From the NCBI GenBank assembly GCA_949130485.1, contig OX422185.1, positions 9,548,118-9,612,117 of the forward strand: a DNA stretch of 64,000 nucleotides. Direction: 5' to 3'. This DNA is from Agelas oroides. Its lineage: Eukaryota > Porifera > Demospongiae > Agelasida > Agelasidae. Each line of letters starts with the position of its first letter. Positions within the stretch are counted from its first letter, which is position 1. A model generated the notes under the pieces. The model had not been told where the DNA came from. It worked only from the letters and a program-made list of their open reading frames with translations, and ran no database searches. Positions 13,901 to 22,734 of the stretch are shown piece by piece. The translations under genes were made by a program, and so were the position numbers.

Positions 13901-16900
13901 TTCTTGTACATGTAGGTGTAGGATTTTCTGCACATATATTTAGTATGGAGGCAAATAAGTTGGGATTTTAAGTCATTCGGGGGGCTGGGGCAGTTATAGT
14001 TGATGGGTGGGGTATTTTTAGCTAAATGAGCGGGGCAGTTACAGCTAAATGGGTTACAGGTATTTTGTGTATGCTAAAAATCACTTCATTGCACTTCCCT
14101 TACAATCCAAAGGTCAATCAAGTATATACCAACATAGAGAGTAAGAGAGGTCCTCTACTATCTATGATACTAGTTTTGGCCATCAATGCTCACTACCATT
14201 CTACATTGCTTTGTCAAGGGTCCAAGCTCAGAAATAACTGTTCGAAGGTATTTCAAAGACAATGCTTACTTGGAGTTTCTGAGCTTTGCACACCAGGACC
14301 AATAATCTCGTTAACATTGGAGCTTTTAGGTGCGTTGACGACTTGTCAACATTCAAGTACTATTCTTGGTTGCTTTGACAACTTGTCGACAAAGCCTTAC
14401 AAAGATGATATTTTTAAGACTTAGCACACTTCACGCAGGAGGGGAGACACCCACTCCCGCTCCCCATTATGCTGATCAAAAGAACAAGCTTGAGGCCTTT
14501 TCTTGTAGTTTCTACCCCAAACGCTGAAGTTTCGAACGTTTGCAAAGCGAAAAACATACTGCTCCTGGTTCAAAATGACGTCCACAAAATGCGATCGGTG
14601 GGTGACCCCTCCCCCACTCTGTCTACCAGGTAGACACTGACGTCATCCACGTGATAAAATGGACCAGATCTTCCCCCTCTGTTTTGCATACTGCAAGTGA
14701 TCAAAAACTGGACGGTGAGAAGGCCTGGGAACGAGGCTATTAAAACTGCACATGGAGCTTAGGTATGTCACTCCACTATCTATGGTGGATACCAGGCTCC
14801 TTTTTTACCACACCCACCAAGAACATAGGTATGAGGCTACACAAATACATACCAACTTGTTTGTTTTGCAAGTTCAGGGATGATCACGTGTTAGTTCTTC
14901 ATTGAAGTCTGTATCACCTCTCAATCAAGATGTTAGTCTCAGTACCAGACCCTCGCACACGGAGGAGGAGGAGGGTCTGGTAAACTTGCATGCATAAACT
15001 CTTTATGGAATATGGCCTCCTTACAGGCTTCCTAAGCAATAATTGAAGGTGTTGATTGGGTGCAAATATGAATGTCCTCAATTAGCTATCGTAGACTTTG
15101 TTGTTGCCAGTAAATTCTATAACGAAGCAACCATTTGATGGTACCTTGGAGAGCCACTGCTACTTTTGGCAGACAATCATGTTAAACAGTGAAGTAGCAG
15201 GGCAGCCCAGAACTGTGGTGTTGGCTACCGAAATAAGCATAACTTATATCCATTGCTGTAAATGCTTCAGCTGAAGCATTTACAGCAATGGATATAAGCG
15301 TGAGGGCATCCAGAGGGCTTACAACAACTATGATGGACTTACGTCTACCTCCGTGACTTCCATGTGCCAAAATTCACCGATGAACACAGACTACCATAGC
15401 GGAGGGACTTTCACAGTTCCACTGCCCGGGTAGTGAAACCAAAGACTTCTAGCCCTTTCATAACAGCTTTCCAGCTGCTTGAGATTTGCTGAGGATATCT
15501 AAGCTTGGTGAACAATGCCAATGGTTGCTTCGATTCTTGTATCAATCGCTGGTCCATCATTCAAATTCACCATGTTGTTATTACAAAGCAATCCTCATCA
15601 TGGCTGATTTTTCAAGAACCAAACAAGGAGCAAGATCTCTACATTACAACGGTTTCCAGTACACTATCAACAGGAGAGGGAGAGATGCCAGACTTATTGG
15701 AGATCCATTGATCACTCATGTCAGGGAAGAGCAACAATATATAACAGAAAAGCAACAGAAGTCGGCAGCAGGTGGGACAGTGAGAAACACAAGGAAGAAG
15801 TACCGCACCAAACAAAGAGACTTGCCAAAATAGGAGAAAAGTTTGAAAGGGGGGACTATACACTAGAAGAGTATATAGATGGTATTAGCAAGTCGATACA
15901 TTTTAGTACGTAGTGTGTACTCTGCCATCATTCATTTTCTTTATTCTGACATCATTCTTCCGAAAAGCAAATGTAGACGAATTGAGACTAGACGAAATGG
16001 GAGTAGACGAAACAGTACAAAAAACTTAGTAGACAAAACTGGAGTAGACGAAATTCACACGAACACATGTCTTCGTGGGCAGAAATGTATAACACAGTCA
16101 TCAGCCGATTAGATTCATCCCACCAAATTAATATATTCTGCGGACTTCAAATTTTTCTGTACACTAGTTTACCAGACCCTCCTCCTTCTCCGTGTGCGAG
16201 GGTCTGGTTCCGAGACTATCAAGATGTGTGTTGTATGTAATAGTGCTGCTGCTTCTCCCACTCCTCCCTTTGCTTTTTTCCACTAGGTAATGTACTTTAA
16301 ATTATGTAATGATATGGTAGTATATAGCTGTGAATGGTAGTTACAAAAGGCAGACATAATGAAAGCAAAGTGATAGGAACACACTAGTACGCTGGTTGTA
16401 TAATAAAAACATTAATGAAGGCCTGATTACATAAAGTGCCACCACATTTTACCAATCTCCAATCGTATCTCTTTGTTGGAATGTTACTTCAGTTACACAA
16501 ATTAATGCTATTTTTCTATAGGCAGATTTGGGTGCCAGTGATGAGAATGGACTGACAGCACTTCATTATGCAGTTTCTCAGAACAGCCTTTCTTGTGTTC
16601 ACACCATTACAGAAATAGCTGTGAGTTAGGCATTTACATAAGCAGTAGCATTAATGTTTTTGTTTCACTTATACCACATGATGGGAATCTAATATGTACT
16701 TCACCAGCAGAGCATCCAATTACGCCTGCAGAATGATTTACTAATTTTAACATGCTTTACATGCTATGTATGTTATGCATTCATATTATCTTACTAACTG
16801 ACAATATTCAATGCAGCCTAACGATATTAATCTTGTGGATACATCTGGGCAGAGTGCACTTCATCTGGCTTGCCAAAAAGACTCTGTGCAGTTGGTTGAT

Positions 16901-19900
16901 ACCCTACTTTCAAAACCAAGGTACTGATAGCATTGGCACTTCATGTACATTATGCAGTAGCAGACAGAAAAATGTAAAACCCAGGATTTTTGATACAGAT
17001 GTTTGCCCCACATATGTACAACAAAGAATTTTGCTGATAATATAGTGTAATTTTGTGATATGATCACTAGGACATTTGGTGATTTTGTGTCCTTGTAGAT
17101 ACTAAGTTGCCTTGGCTATGCAGTCACCTAGTTCCCCTATTTTAACTCTCATGCACTAACAACTAAAGGTCTCCATAGAAGGCATACTTCACACTGCTTT
17201 TCTATTGCACAGCTACCCAATAGGCTGCATGGATGCATAAATGTTACTAGTACAAGCAAGAGCAAAGCTACTTCCATTCATCCATAAAATACATTGTTTA
17301 TTACTGTAGCTGTGACATAAATCTCAGAGATCAAAGGGGACTTACACCTCTTCACATCAGTGTGCTTTGCAACAGCCCTGAAACCACTAAAGTACTGGTA
17401 CAAAGAGGTGCAAGTGTGACCATCAAGGATAACCAAGGCAAAACAGCACTTCATTATTGCATGGAGAGGGTAAGTGATAATTCATTTTTCAGGGCTTTAA
17501 CATTAGTTTAGATGAAAATAATAGTATGGGACAAATATTGAGTGCCAGGATGGCAGTAATTATACCCCAAGTGGAGAGAAAAATACCATTTTGCAACCAT
17601 CCATATAAGAAACTCAATTTTAGTCTGCAGGTATTACTTGTAATGACTACATTATCGTTAAAGTATAGAAAAGTAAAAGCTAAATCCTGCTTGGCCATGG
17701 CTACCATTGAAGTGCTTGACCACTCGGCATTGATTAGTTGTCTGCCTTAGGGCTTGAAACGAAGATACTAACAAATCCTTCCATCTGTGGTATCAAATCA
17801 GTCCTCCTGGGCTAGGAGAGGAAGGTCAAAATAACTTGCAAAATGAAACCACTTTCATTGCATTGGCCAAACTAACTGCTTTATCACGAAGGTATATCTA
17901 TTTGCTAAATCTGAGAAGCTACATTTTTTTGCTACTGCGTTATAACCAAATCGCAATACGTGGAAACACGAACACCTACTTTCCCATGCTACGTATGTAG
18001 GTAAGTGTAAATCTGTTTTTACCTAGAAGTTGTTGTTGTTGTTTTTTTTTGAGGCTAACCGCACCCCAAGTGGAAAGAAAACGGTGTACAATTTTCAAAA
18101 TTGTACTTGCACATCCAAGCATGTACAGAAGCCAGACTATAGAAGTCTGGATGGTGAAGCCACTCAGTGCAGTTGGCAAACACTGTGGTTACATGCTGAA
18201 TACAGAGTTTACACAAGTCCTGCAACTATTACTACTGCTACTACTGAACTTGTGTGGCCTTTACTTTCTTCCCTCAGCTTTTTTTCTTTCTACTTGAGGT
18301 GTAAATTCTATAAAATTGTATGCAGAAAAAGTGCACAGGATACACACAAAAAATATAAGTACTAAATGAGGATGTGACGAGCCTCTCAGGGAGTGTATTC
18401 CATATGCTTGTAGCATGTGGTACAAATGAACTGTGGAAAGTATTTGTTCAACCAAAGAAATTGTCTATCTGATCGTTGGGAAACACTGGGTCTCTGTGAG
18501 ATGATGTCCGGAGGAAAGTAGCACAGGCCATGTACAATCTTATACAATGTACACATGCAGGATTGTAGCCATCTGGATTCCAGGGAGGGAATATTGACCA
18601 TATTCAGCAGATCCTGGTAACCAGTATCCCACTTTCTAGTTACCACCTTCATGGCAAATTTCTCCACATCTCCAATCGTTTTTACTTGTTTACGTGTGGA
18701 GGGATTCCAAACTGTGCTCGCATATTCCATTGTCAGGTACAGCTGCAATAGGGTATCACTATTTGCCCTGTTGAATCTCCTGTAAAGAAGGCCAATTATG
18801 TTCCGGCCTTTGGCCTGTCATTCAATATGCTTACCGAATGACGTATCGCTAGAGAGCAGGAGGCCAAGATACTTGAAGCAGTCCACTTTCTCTAGCAACT
18901 TGGAGTTAGATAGTTGGAATTCACCCAGTCCTCGATCATTAGGATGTCAAGCTGCAAGCATTGATAGTCTTCCTGGCTCTGAATTGGACGGAACAGTAAC
19001 AGGTCATCTGCATAGAGCACAACCTGATCACCATCCAACAAGGGCAGTCATGCCAGATCGTCAATATACATTAAAGAGAGTAGCAGGCCCAGAACTGACC
19101 CCTGCAGTACTCCAGACAACACAGTTGTGTGCTGAGATTCTTCACCATTAACCACAACTTTCTGTTCCCTACATGTAAGATAGTCAGTGATCCAAGAAAG
19201 TATTGGGTTACCCATTCAAGTCCTTTTAATCTATTCTAGTAGAACCTCATGTCGAATTGAATCGACAGCTTTTCTTAGTTCGAAAAAGACAGCACCAATC
19301 TCTCCACCACCCTGAAGTATACTAAACCAGTTGTGTGTAGTTGTGAGTAGGCCAGTTACGGTTGATTTTCTGGGTAAGAACCTCCACTGTGATTCTGCCA
19401 GAGGGTGAAAAGTTTGAAGGTGAATTGTGATTATACCATACATGTAGCACTCGAGAAATTTGCTTAGCACAGTGAGTACAGAGACTGGCCTATAGCTATC
19501 TGGTGTACATGCAGGAGAAATTTTTGGAACAGGCACAACAGTAGCATTCTTGCTGAAAACCTTGCATACAGGCCTAGATGCTTTCAAAACGTCTAAAGAA
19601 GATACAGTCCACAAACTTCCTCACAGTAGATCGTCAATACTTGAAACCTCACAGGTGCTTGCAATGGGGACGTTACTTGGAGAAAGAAGTGGGAAGCTGG
19701 ATTAAAACGAGTGGAAAAGGAGTTCAACATATCTGATTTTTGCTACCCTATCCCCATCATGATTGTTTTTCTTAGTCTGATTAACACAGGTATCTGTGTC
19801 TTAAATCTTGCATCCATATTTGCATCAAGTTGTATTGTGTAACAGACATCCTCTCTTACTATTTTACTCCATGCATGCATGCACAAGCAGGTTTAAGCCA

Positions 19901-20427
19901 TCACTCTGTGGTGTGTGTGCACGTGTGTGTGTGTATGGTTCGACTCTGATTCAACTACACTTTCGTTTAACTTCAACACAATTATAATTACAGAAGAATG
20001 GTTTACACCTCTCATAACTTACATATTAAGTGAAAAATTGAATATACAAGAGCAAAAACTTCAACTACAGAAACGTTGGTAACTATCACAAAATGAGGGA
20101 AAGATTAGATTTACAATGCTGCAAACGGCCAACTCCAGACAGAGACTTGAAGTAGAAGCAGGATGTGACAAAATAAAATCTTTGGCACAGGCCACAGACA
20201 TGTCTGCAATCAGAATGTAGAACAGAAAAGCAGCCATATTTGCAGTAACCAAATGCTGCTTTTGTAAAGCAAAAATAACCACCATTTTTGCCCTACATAA
20301 TTATTGTTGTATTCACACAGACGTAATGCTTGCTGACCAGTGACCACTTCTATGTCACTAAACGGTGTTATCCTTTCCTCAACAGGGTTTTGCAGACTGT
20401 GCTAAAGCAATTCAAACTTCATCATGA
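1995..20427 (+). CDS. Coiled-coil, DEP domain and ankyrin repeat protein, 21 exons, 5' end missing
   Basis: Exons: 1995-2071, 2361-2445, 3952-3988, 4098-4169, 4387-4501, 4572-4650, 5906-5983, 6052-6126, 6341-6433, 6529-6577, 7371-7467, 7580-7702, 7859-7989, 9995-10104, 12658-12776, 12926-13003, 13440-13575, 16522-16620, 16817-16920, 17310-17469, 20386-20427. All borders are GT..AG and all phases agree, giving about 652 residues. Residues 1-55 are an E/K/R-rich coiled coil; 56-180 are Ser/Pro-rich; about 206-270 are a DEP domain; 287-355 are low complexity; 361-652 are eight full ankyrin repeats and a partial ninth. DEP domains usually act in membrane or receptor signalling and ankyrin repeats bind partners, so a signalling adaptor is likely (inference). 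I recognise no named orthologue; the ankyrin block also recalls IkB/NF-kB-type arrays. No initiator Met or promoter is seen. Confidence 0.88.
2446..3951 (+). other. Intron with a palindromic element and a (GTT)n tract
   Basis: This intron lies between coiled-coil exon two and the next short exon. It holds a long fold-back element (2595-2961), a (GTT)n microsatellite near 3346-3370 running into T and G tracts, and otherwise AT-rich DNA in which I see nothing else. Confidence 0.7.
2595..2961. repeat. Long palindromic MITE-like element
   Basis: The two halves are near-complete reverse complements. The left half starts near TTGAGCACCAGAGGAGGT and the right half ends near ACCTCCTCTGGTTGAGCG. Matching inner blocks include CTTGGAGCTGG / CCAGCTCCAAG, AGCCTGATCCC and TTGGCTCAGGAATGTAA on both arms. 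The centre is near 2785. No reading frame is present. The shape fits a fold-back or MITE; I cannot assign a superfamily. Confidence 0.75.
4710..5069 (+). repeat. tRNA-related SINE copy with inverted flanks
   Basis: A B-box-like GGTTCGATTCC lies at 4966-4976, followed by a pyrimidine-rich tail at 4990-5045. The tail and beyond (4984-5069) are repeated in reverse at 4710-4773, so the unit can fold back; the left arm lacks about 22 bases of the right. An A box is not clear in this copy. It is best read as a decayed tRNA-derived SINE joined to an inverted half copy. Confidence 0.55.
5220..5345 (+). repeat. tRNA-derived SINE, second copy
   Basis: The A box TAGCTCAGTGG is at 5231-5241 and the B box GGTTCGATTCC at 5274-5284. 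Between GTTGTCG and TGACTGC the acceptor and T arms can pair imperfectly. The downstream tail (CTTTTCACTTTCCTCTATTT and on) is nearly identical to the copy at 4990-5045. The shared tail and weak cloverleaf argue for a SINE, not a working tRNA gene. It sits in the intron 4651-5905. Confidence 0.65.
6341..7467 (+). other. DEP-domain coding exons of the ankyrin gene
   Basis: Three exons (6341-6433, 6529-6577, 7371-7467) encode the DEP core. The first carries the helix with FTGSTAVKWFMKY, the family's pattern of Phe-x-Gly then a Trp-hydrophobic pair. The second gives the NVGQRLMDLNVF helix. The third closes the fold with the strand FIISDTVYYQF, matching the usual closing aromatic residues. The introns are phase 0 and phase 1. 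The match is by motif; an HMM search would settle it. Confidence 0.82.
6578..7370 (+). other. Intron, no internal element recognised
   Basis: An AT-rich intron that splits the DEP domain between its second and third exons. I see no repeat, open frame or RNA-like structure that I can support. Confidence 0.6.
8046..8751. repeat. Inverted-repeat DNA element in intron
   Basis: The left arm (8046-8150) and right arm (8640-8751) are reverse complements: both have CACTGGACTGGATTG at the outer side and ACATGACTTCCACCCAATCA at the inner side. The left arm also has a short direct repeat of CTGGACTGGA. The interior has no convincing coding frame. It resembles a non-autonomous DNA transposon. Confidence 0.65.
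9140..9960 (-). mobile_element. Decayed LINE 3' end on the minus strand
   Basis: The minus strand encodes, in broken frames, the C-terminal region after the reverse transcriptase of a non-LTR element: VKKANCLLAF, then SLYGSALWSLSCPALDHIE and FNKVLRRIWRLPKV, then IRSLRSC-LDEDYEDMI. The 3' side ends in an ATT/TTA-rich tail near 9165-9180 on the plus strand. At least two frameshifts and one stop are present, and no catalytic region remains. The pattern recalls RTE/Ingi-like LINE tails; clade uncertain. Confidence 0.6.
10500..11213 (-). pseudogene. LTR-retrotransposon gag (SCAN-like) remnant
   Basis: Read on the minus strand in broken frames, the block near 11060-10890 gives DDDIVHFPVHFEWIAK and WAIQLAGLLTGKAMAAYGSL. 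It continues as VKKAILHCYYVNEES and, near 10690-10560, QFLAGVLEDFTMWLKERK. This is the capsid/SCAN-like region typical of gypsy-type gag. In-frame stops and frameshifts break it. No protease, RT or integrase follows before 10276, so the copy is truncated. It is an intronic fossil. Confidence 0.72.
11358..11375 (-). promoter_or_regulatory. Primer-binding site of the LTR element
   Basis: On the minus strand this reads TGGTGGCAGCAATGTGGG, which starts with the TGG expected for pairing to a tRNA 3' CCA. It lies just inside a TACA end at 11377-11380 and upstream of the gag remnant, as expected for an LTR retrotransposon in this orientation. Confidence 0.6.
13134..13280. repeat. Three tandem 49-bp repeats
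   Basis: Three head-to-tail copies of a 49-bp unit starting CAGAGCTTTTTCAGAATTCT; the first differs from the others at a single position (TAGTGC versus TAGCGC). The near identity suggests a recent expansion. It lies in the intron 13004-13439. Confidence 0.9.
15243..15298. repeat. Perfect 56-bp palindrome
   Basis: Two 28-bp arms without spacer, starting CTTATATCCATTGCTG, with the symmetry centre CAG|CTG between 15270 and 15271. It lies inside the MULE element. The bases just outside do not extend the symmetry. Confidence 0.95.
15600..15900 (+). pseudogene. MULE transposase remnant: FLYWCH-like start fused to C-terminus
   Basis: The plus-strand frame gives FSRTKQGARSLHYNGFQYTI then NRRGRDARL, which resembles the first half of a FLYWCH zinc-binding domain found at the N-terminus of many MULE transposases. 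It then jumps to THVREEQQYITEKQQKSAAG. After a frameshift near 15825 it continues as LAKIGEKFERGDYTLEEYID, the usual MULE C-terminal tail. The zinc ligands and DDE core are missing, consistent with internal deletion. Confidence 0.6.
17470..20385 (+). other. Last intron of the ankyrin gene, with an antisense LINE
   Basis: A 2.9-kb intron holding a minus-strand LINE (about 18361-19760). Short blocks resembling CCCCAAGTGGARAGAAA occur near 17567 and 18064, with an inverted one near 18285, possibly ends of small DNA elements. Otherwise nothing is recognised. Confidence 0.6.
18361..19760 (-). mobile_element. Decayed CR1-like LINE reverse transcriptase (copy E)
   Basis: On the minus strand, 19614-19231 encodes the RT fingers (SYRPVSVLTVLSKFLECYMY, ESQWRFLPRKSTVTGLL, FFELRKAVDSIRHEVLLE). 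The middle carries QGSVLG, LYADDLLLFRP and FKYLGLLLS in shifted frames, and 18748-18386 carries the C-terminus (LYLTMEYASTVWNPSTRK, GYQDLLNMVNIPSLESR). Key positions have decayed, for example KAFDS to KAVDS. No endonuclease is seen. The C-terminal wording is closest to copy D at the right end of the window, so the two look like one family. Confidence 0.78.
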
Positions 20428-21219
20428 TTTTGTGTAGACCAAAATATAAACTGTGTTTTATTTCTATTTGTATACACCTATTTCCCGTTGATATTAACTT
20501 CTTTTGTGCAATTAAGTGTTTTCTTGCTTGCATTCATAATTACATTAACTTTTGTAGTTCTTTAGAATGAGTGGTTACCTAACAATGTATTGAGTGACAT
20601 CTGATGTATGCAACATTGCATTAATTGATTCTTTGTGTATTATTAATTATTTATAGTACACCTTAGTGATCACAGAGCTTGATCTAGATTTTTACACAAT
20701 GTCATATTAAACCACAATCAGCATTGCAAACAAGCAGAAAGGTGTATCACTTTGAAGTATATTGGAACTTGCATGTACTATAGACCAATGTTCAGTATAC
20801 TGCAATTTGATGGTGGCATTACTGAATCAATTCCAGCATGTTAACATTTTTGAAAACAGCTTCTCAGGAATGGCTTGAGCTAGAAATGACCAATGCATAT
20901 CAATGTCCCAATGGCTGTTTTTTGAAAGAAAAAAAAAGTGATTGTGGGTTCTCCAAACTACTGTCAGGCTTACTGGTACTGGTCCAAACTACTAAGCAAT
21001 TCCCTCTAATACCTGCAGATTTGCAAATTTGGCTCAGTATAAGTAGGCCTCCACAAGTTTTTCATGCACAAGTCTATATGAGTCTTTCCAGCATTTACTC
21101 GTAGATAAACTGGCCTCCACAAGCCTTTCTCGCAATCGCATGTAGCTAAACTGGCCTCTACGAGTCTTTTCAGCCCTCATTTGTAGCTAAGCAAGGTGTG
21201 TGCACACAAGATCAATTTT
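20428..21219. other. 3' flank of the ankyrin gene
   Basis: AT-rich DNA after the stop codon. It presumably contains the 3' UTR and polyadenylation site; I see no canonical AATAAA placed clearly enough to call. Around 21050-21190 there are loose repeats of CTCCACAAG-type words (GCCTCCACAAGTCTTTC and similar). No gene is recognised. Confidence 0.5.
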
Positions 21220-21830
21220 CATGAGATCAACTCCCACGTGGTCAACTCTTACAAGATCAACTTTTTATGAAATCAACTGCTATGAGATCAACTTCAACAA
21301 AATCAACTCAATGCCTGAAATCAACTTTTTGAGCTATTAGTGCATGCCAAGGCTTGACAGGTATTGATGGGTCAGTTGACAGGCTTTGAGTAGTGTGTTA
21401 GTGTGTTGTCAAGCCTCACCCAAACATCTTTGCATGGATTGAATTCATCCAAAGAGAGGAGGCAGTGACCAAAGCCAAGATTCAGAGCTTCAGGTCTGGA
21501 GCTACAGCTCAGCCACGGAGACGCCATATGAAGGAGGAGAAGAGGATACAGACTCTTTTTGACTGCTTCAACGCAGGTGACATATCCCTCAATGAATACC
21601 TATATAGGAGCCATCAAGCACCTTACTGAACTTTAGTTAGAATTTAGTGGATCAATGTAATGCCTTTTCATCAGTTTTGTAAGTTGATTTCGTAAGAGTT
21701 GATTTTATAGAAGTTGATCTCATAGCAGTTGATTTCGTAAGAGTTGATTTTATAGAAGTTGATCTCATAGCAGTTGATTTCATAAAAAGTCGATCTTGTA
21801 AGAGCTGACCACGTGGGAGTTGATCTCATG
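21220..21830. mobile_element. Short MULE with inverted, tandem-repeat ends
   Basis: The ends are reverse complements: 21220-21301 (CATGAGATCAACTCCCACGT and on) and about 21668-21830. Both consist of 15- to 20-bp direct repeats of the type GATCAACT...; the right arm holds a 45-bp block twice in tandem. The interior encodes the C-terminus of a MULE transposase. I could not find a clean target duplication. It is a compact internal-deletion derivative. Confidence 0.7.
21408..21629 (+). pseudogene. MULE transposase C-terminal fragment
   Basis: An open frame of 73 codons ends in a stop at 21627-21629. It reads HPNIFAWIEFIQREEAVTK, then RRRHMKEEKRIQTLFDCF and AGDISLNEYL. The HPN-(W/F)-x-F-I start followed by a basic stretch and a short acidic helix is the standard tail of MULE transposases. 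The DDE catalytic core is absent. Confidence 0.65.
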
Positions 21831-22400
21831 TAATCCTAAGCAAGCCTCCACAAGTATTTCACGAGTCTATATGGGTCTTTACAGGACTTGTTTGTAGTTA
21901 ATAAGCAGGGTTCCCGAGCCTTTCACGCACTGGTTTGTCTCTAAACAGGGCTCTGCGAATCATTATTGCATTTGAACTTCAAACGTTCGCCGGTAACGTG
22001 ACAAGTTAAGTTGATTTTTTGCGCTCTCGTCTTTCACGAACATTCTCGCCGTATCCCTGCAGGTATCTATTTGCCTTGGGTGCCATTGAATACATCTCTC
22101 TTGGTACAACAAGTGGATACTAAATTTGTCGTATTTTCATATCTCTAGCAGTAGTTGGAGTATTTTCGCACCTCACTCGACGGATCATCACTATCAACCA
22201 ATTGTCAAGAGACCCGAACCCTGTACAATCGCCACAGTTGAAGTGAAGTGCAAGCAAAGTGAAAAAGTATCAAAACACAGGACAAGCTGCAACTGCAAAA
22301 CAAGTTAACTACTTATCCGTAACTTAGGTGTGAAATTCTTCGTTCGTCAACTGAGCTCAAGGACAGTATATAGTAACGAGCCCCTCCCTCCCGCATGTGA
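21831..22400. other. Unassigned DNA between the short MULE and the LINE
   Basis: No confident gene. A 60-codon open frame at 22126-22308 ends in a Cys-containing stretch (SCNCKTS) that faintly recalls CXC domains, but nothing else supports it. Confidence 0.4.
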
Positions 22401-22734
22401 AGCGCTATCTGTAATTGCTCCACTACTGTGAGTTATTTACAGCCCCACCGGACTCTCTTTACCAGTTTAATATTAGCTAGCTAGGTTTTCTGTCCTCTCA
22501 ATACTGCAGAGAGACTACCTCCCTCCTCAACTCCTCCCTTTACCCTGTTGTAAGTAGTTATTGTGTCCCTCCTTTAATATCTGTTTGTGACCCCTGTCTG
22601 TCTTACCTGTATGTGTATATGCGTCACTAAAACTCTATAAAATCATTCCTTACCGACACTTTTAGTTCTTGACTACATTTAATACATATTTGTTTCCCTA
22701 AGACTTTGTCCCCATTCATACCTGTGCTGTTTTC

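Larger units (their letters stand above)
14934..16218. mobile_element. Mutator-like (MULE) transposon with 9-bp target duplication
   Basis: Terminal inverted repeats of about 53 bp start TAGTCTC at 14934 and end GAGACTA at 16218. Each terminus is itself a hairpin (CCAGACCCTC ... GAGGGTCTGG). The flanks are TCAAGATGT at 14925-14933 and 16219-16227, an exact 9-bp duplication as expected for MULEs. The interior keeps a FLYWCH-like start fused to a MULE transposase C-terminus, a perfect palindrome (15243-15298) and short AGACGAA-type direct repeats near 15970-16060. The catalytic part is deleted, so it is non-autonomous. Confidence 0.85.
13576..16521 (+). other. Intron holding a MULE-derived transposon
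   Basis: A 2.9-kb intron between ankyrin repeats five and six. The right half is the element at 14934-16218. Near 14715-14739 there is a lone element end reading GGCCTGGGAACGAGGCTA, like other TAGCCTC-type ends in the window, without a partner that I can find. The rest holds nothing that I recognise. Confidence 0.65.
7859..20427 (+). other. Ankyrin-repeat coding exons, eight full repeats plus a partial one
   Basis: Repeats of about 33 residues begin at SELHIAAIYG (exon 7859-7989), TPLMYAVMG, TPLLLASIA, TAFHIAAKS, TPLHVAVLN, TALHYAVSQ, SALHLACQK, TPLHISVLC and TALHYCMER. Several keep the GAD/GAS-V-loop signature, such as RLGADVNAANQAGQ and RGASVTIKDNQGK. The exon borders do not follow repeat borders. 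The last exon (20386-20427) adds only 13 residues to the partial ninth repeat before the stop. Repeat four has an enlarged loop and diverged consensus. Confidence 0.9.

Noticed and set aside
22126-22308. CXC (Tesmin/LIN54-like) exon, from the end KHRTSCNCKTS
   Set aside because: Only one short Cys motif, no second CXC half and no convincing splice donor.
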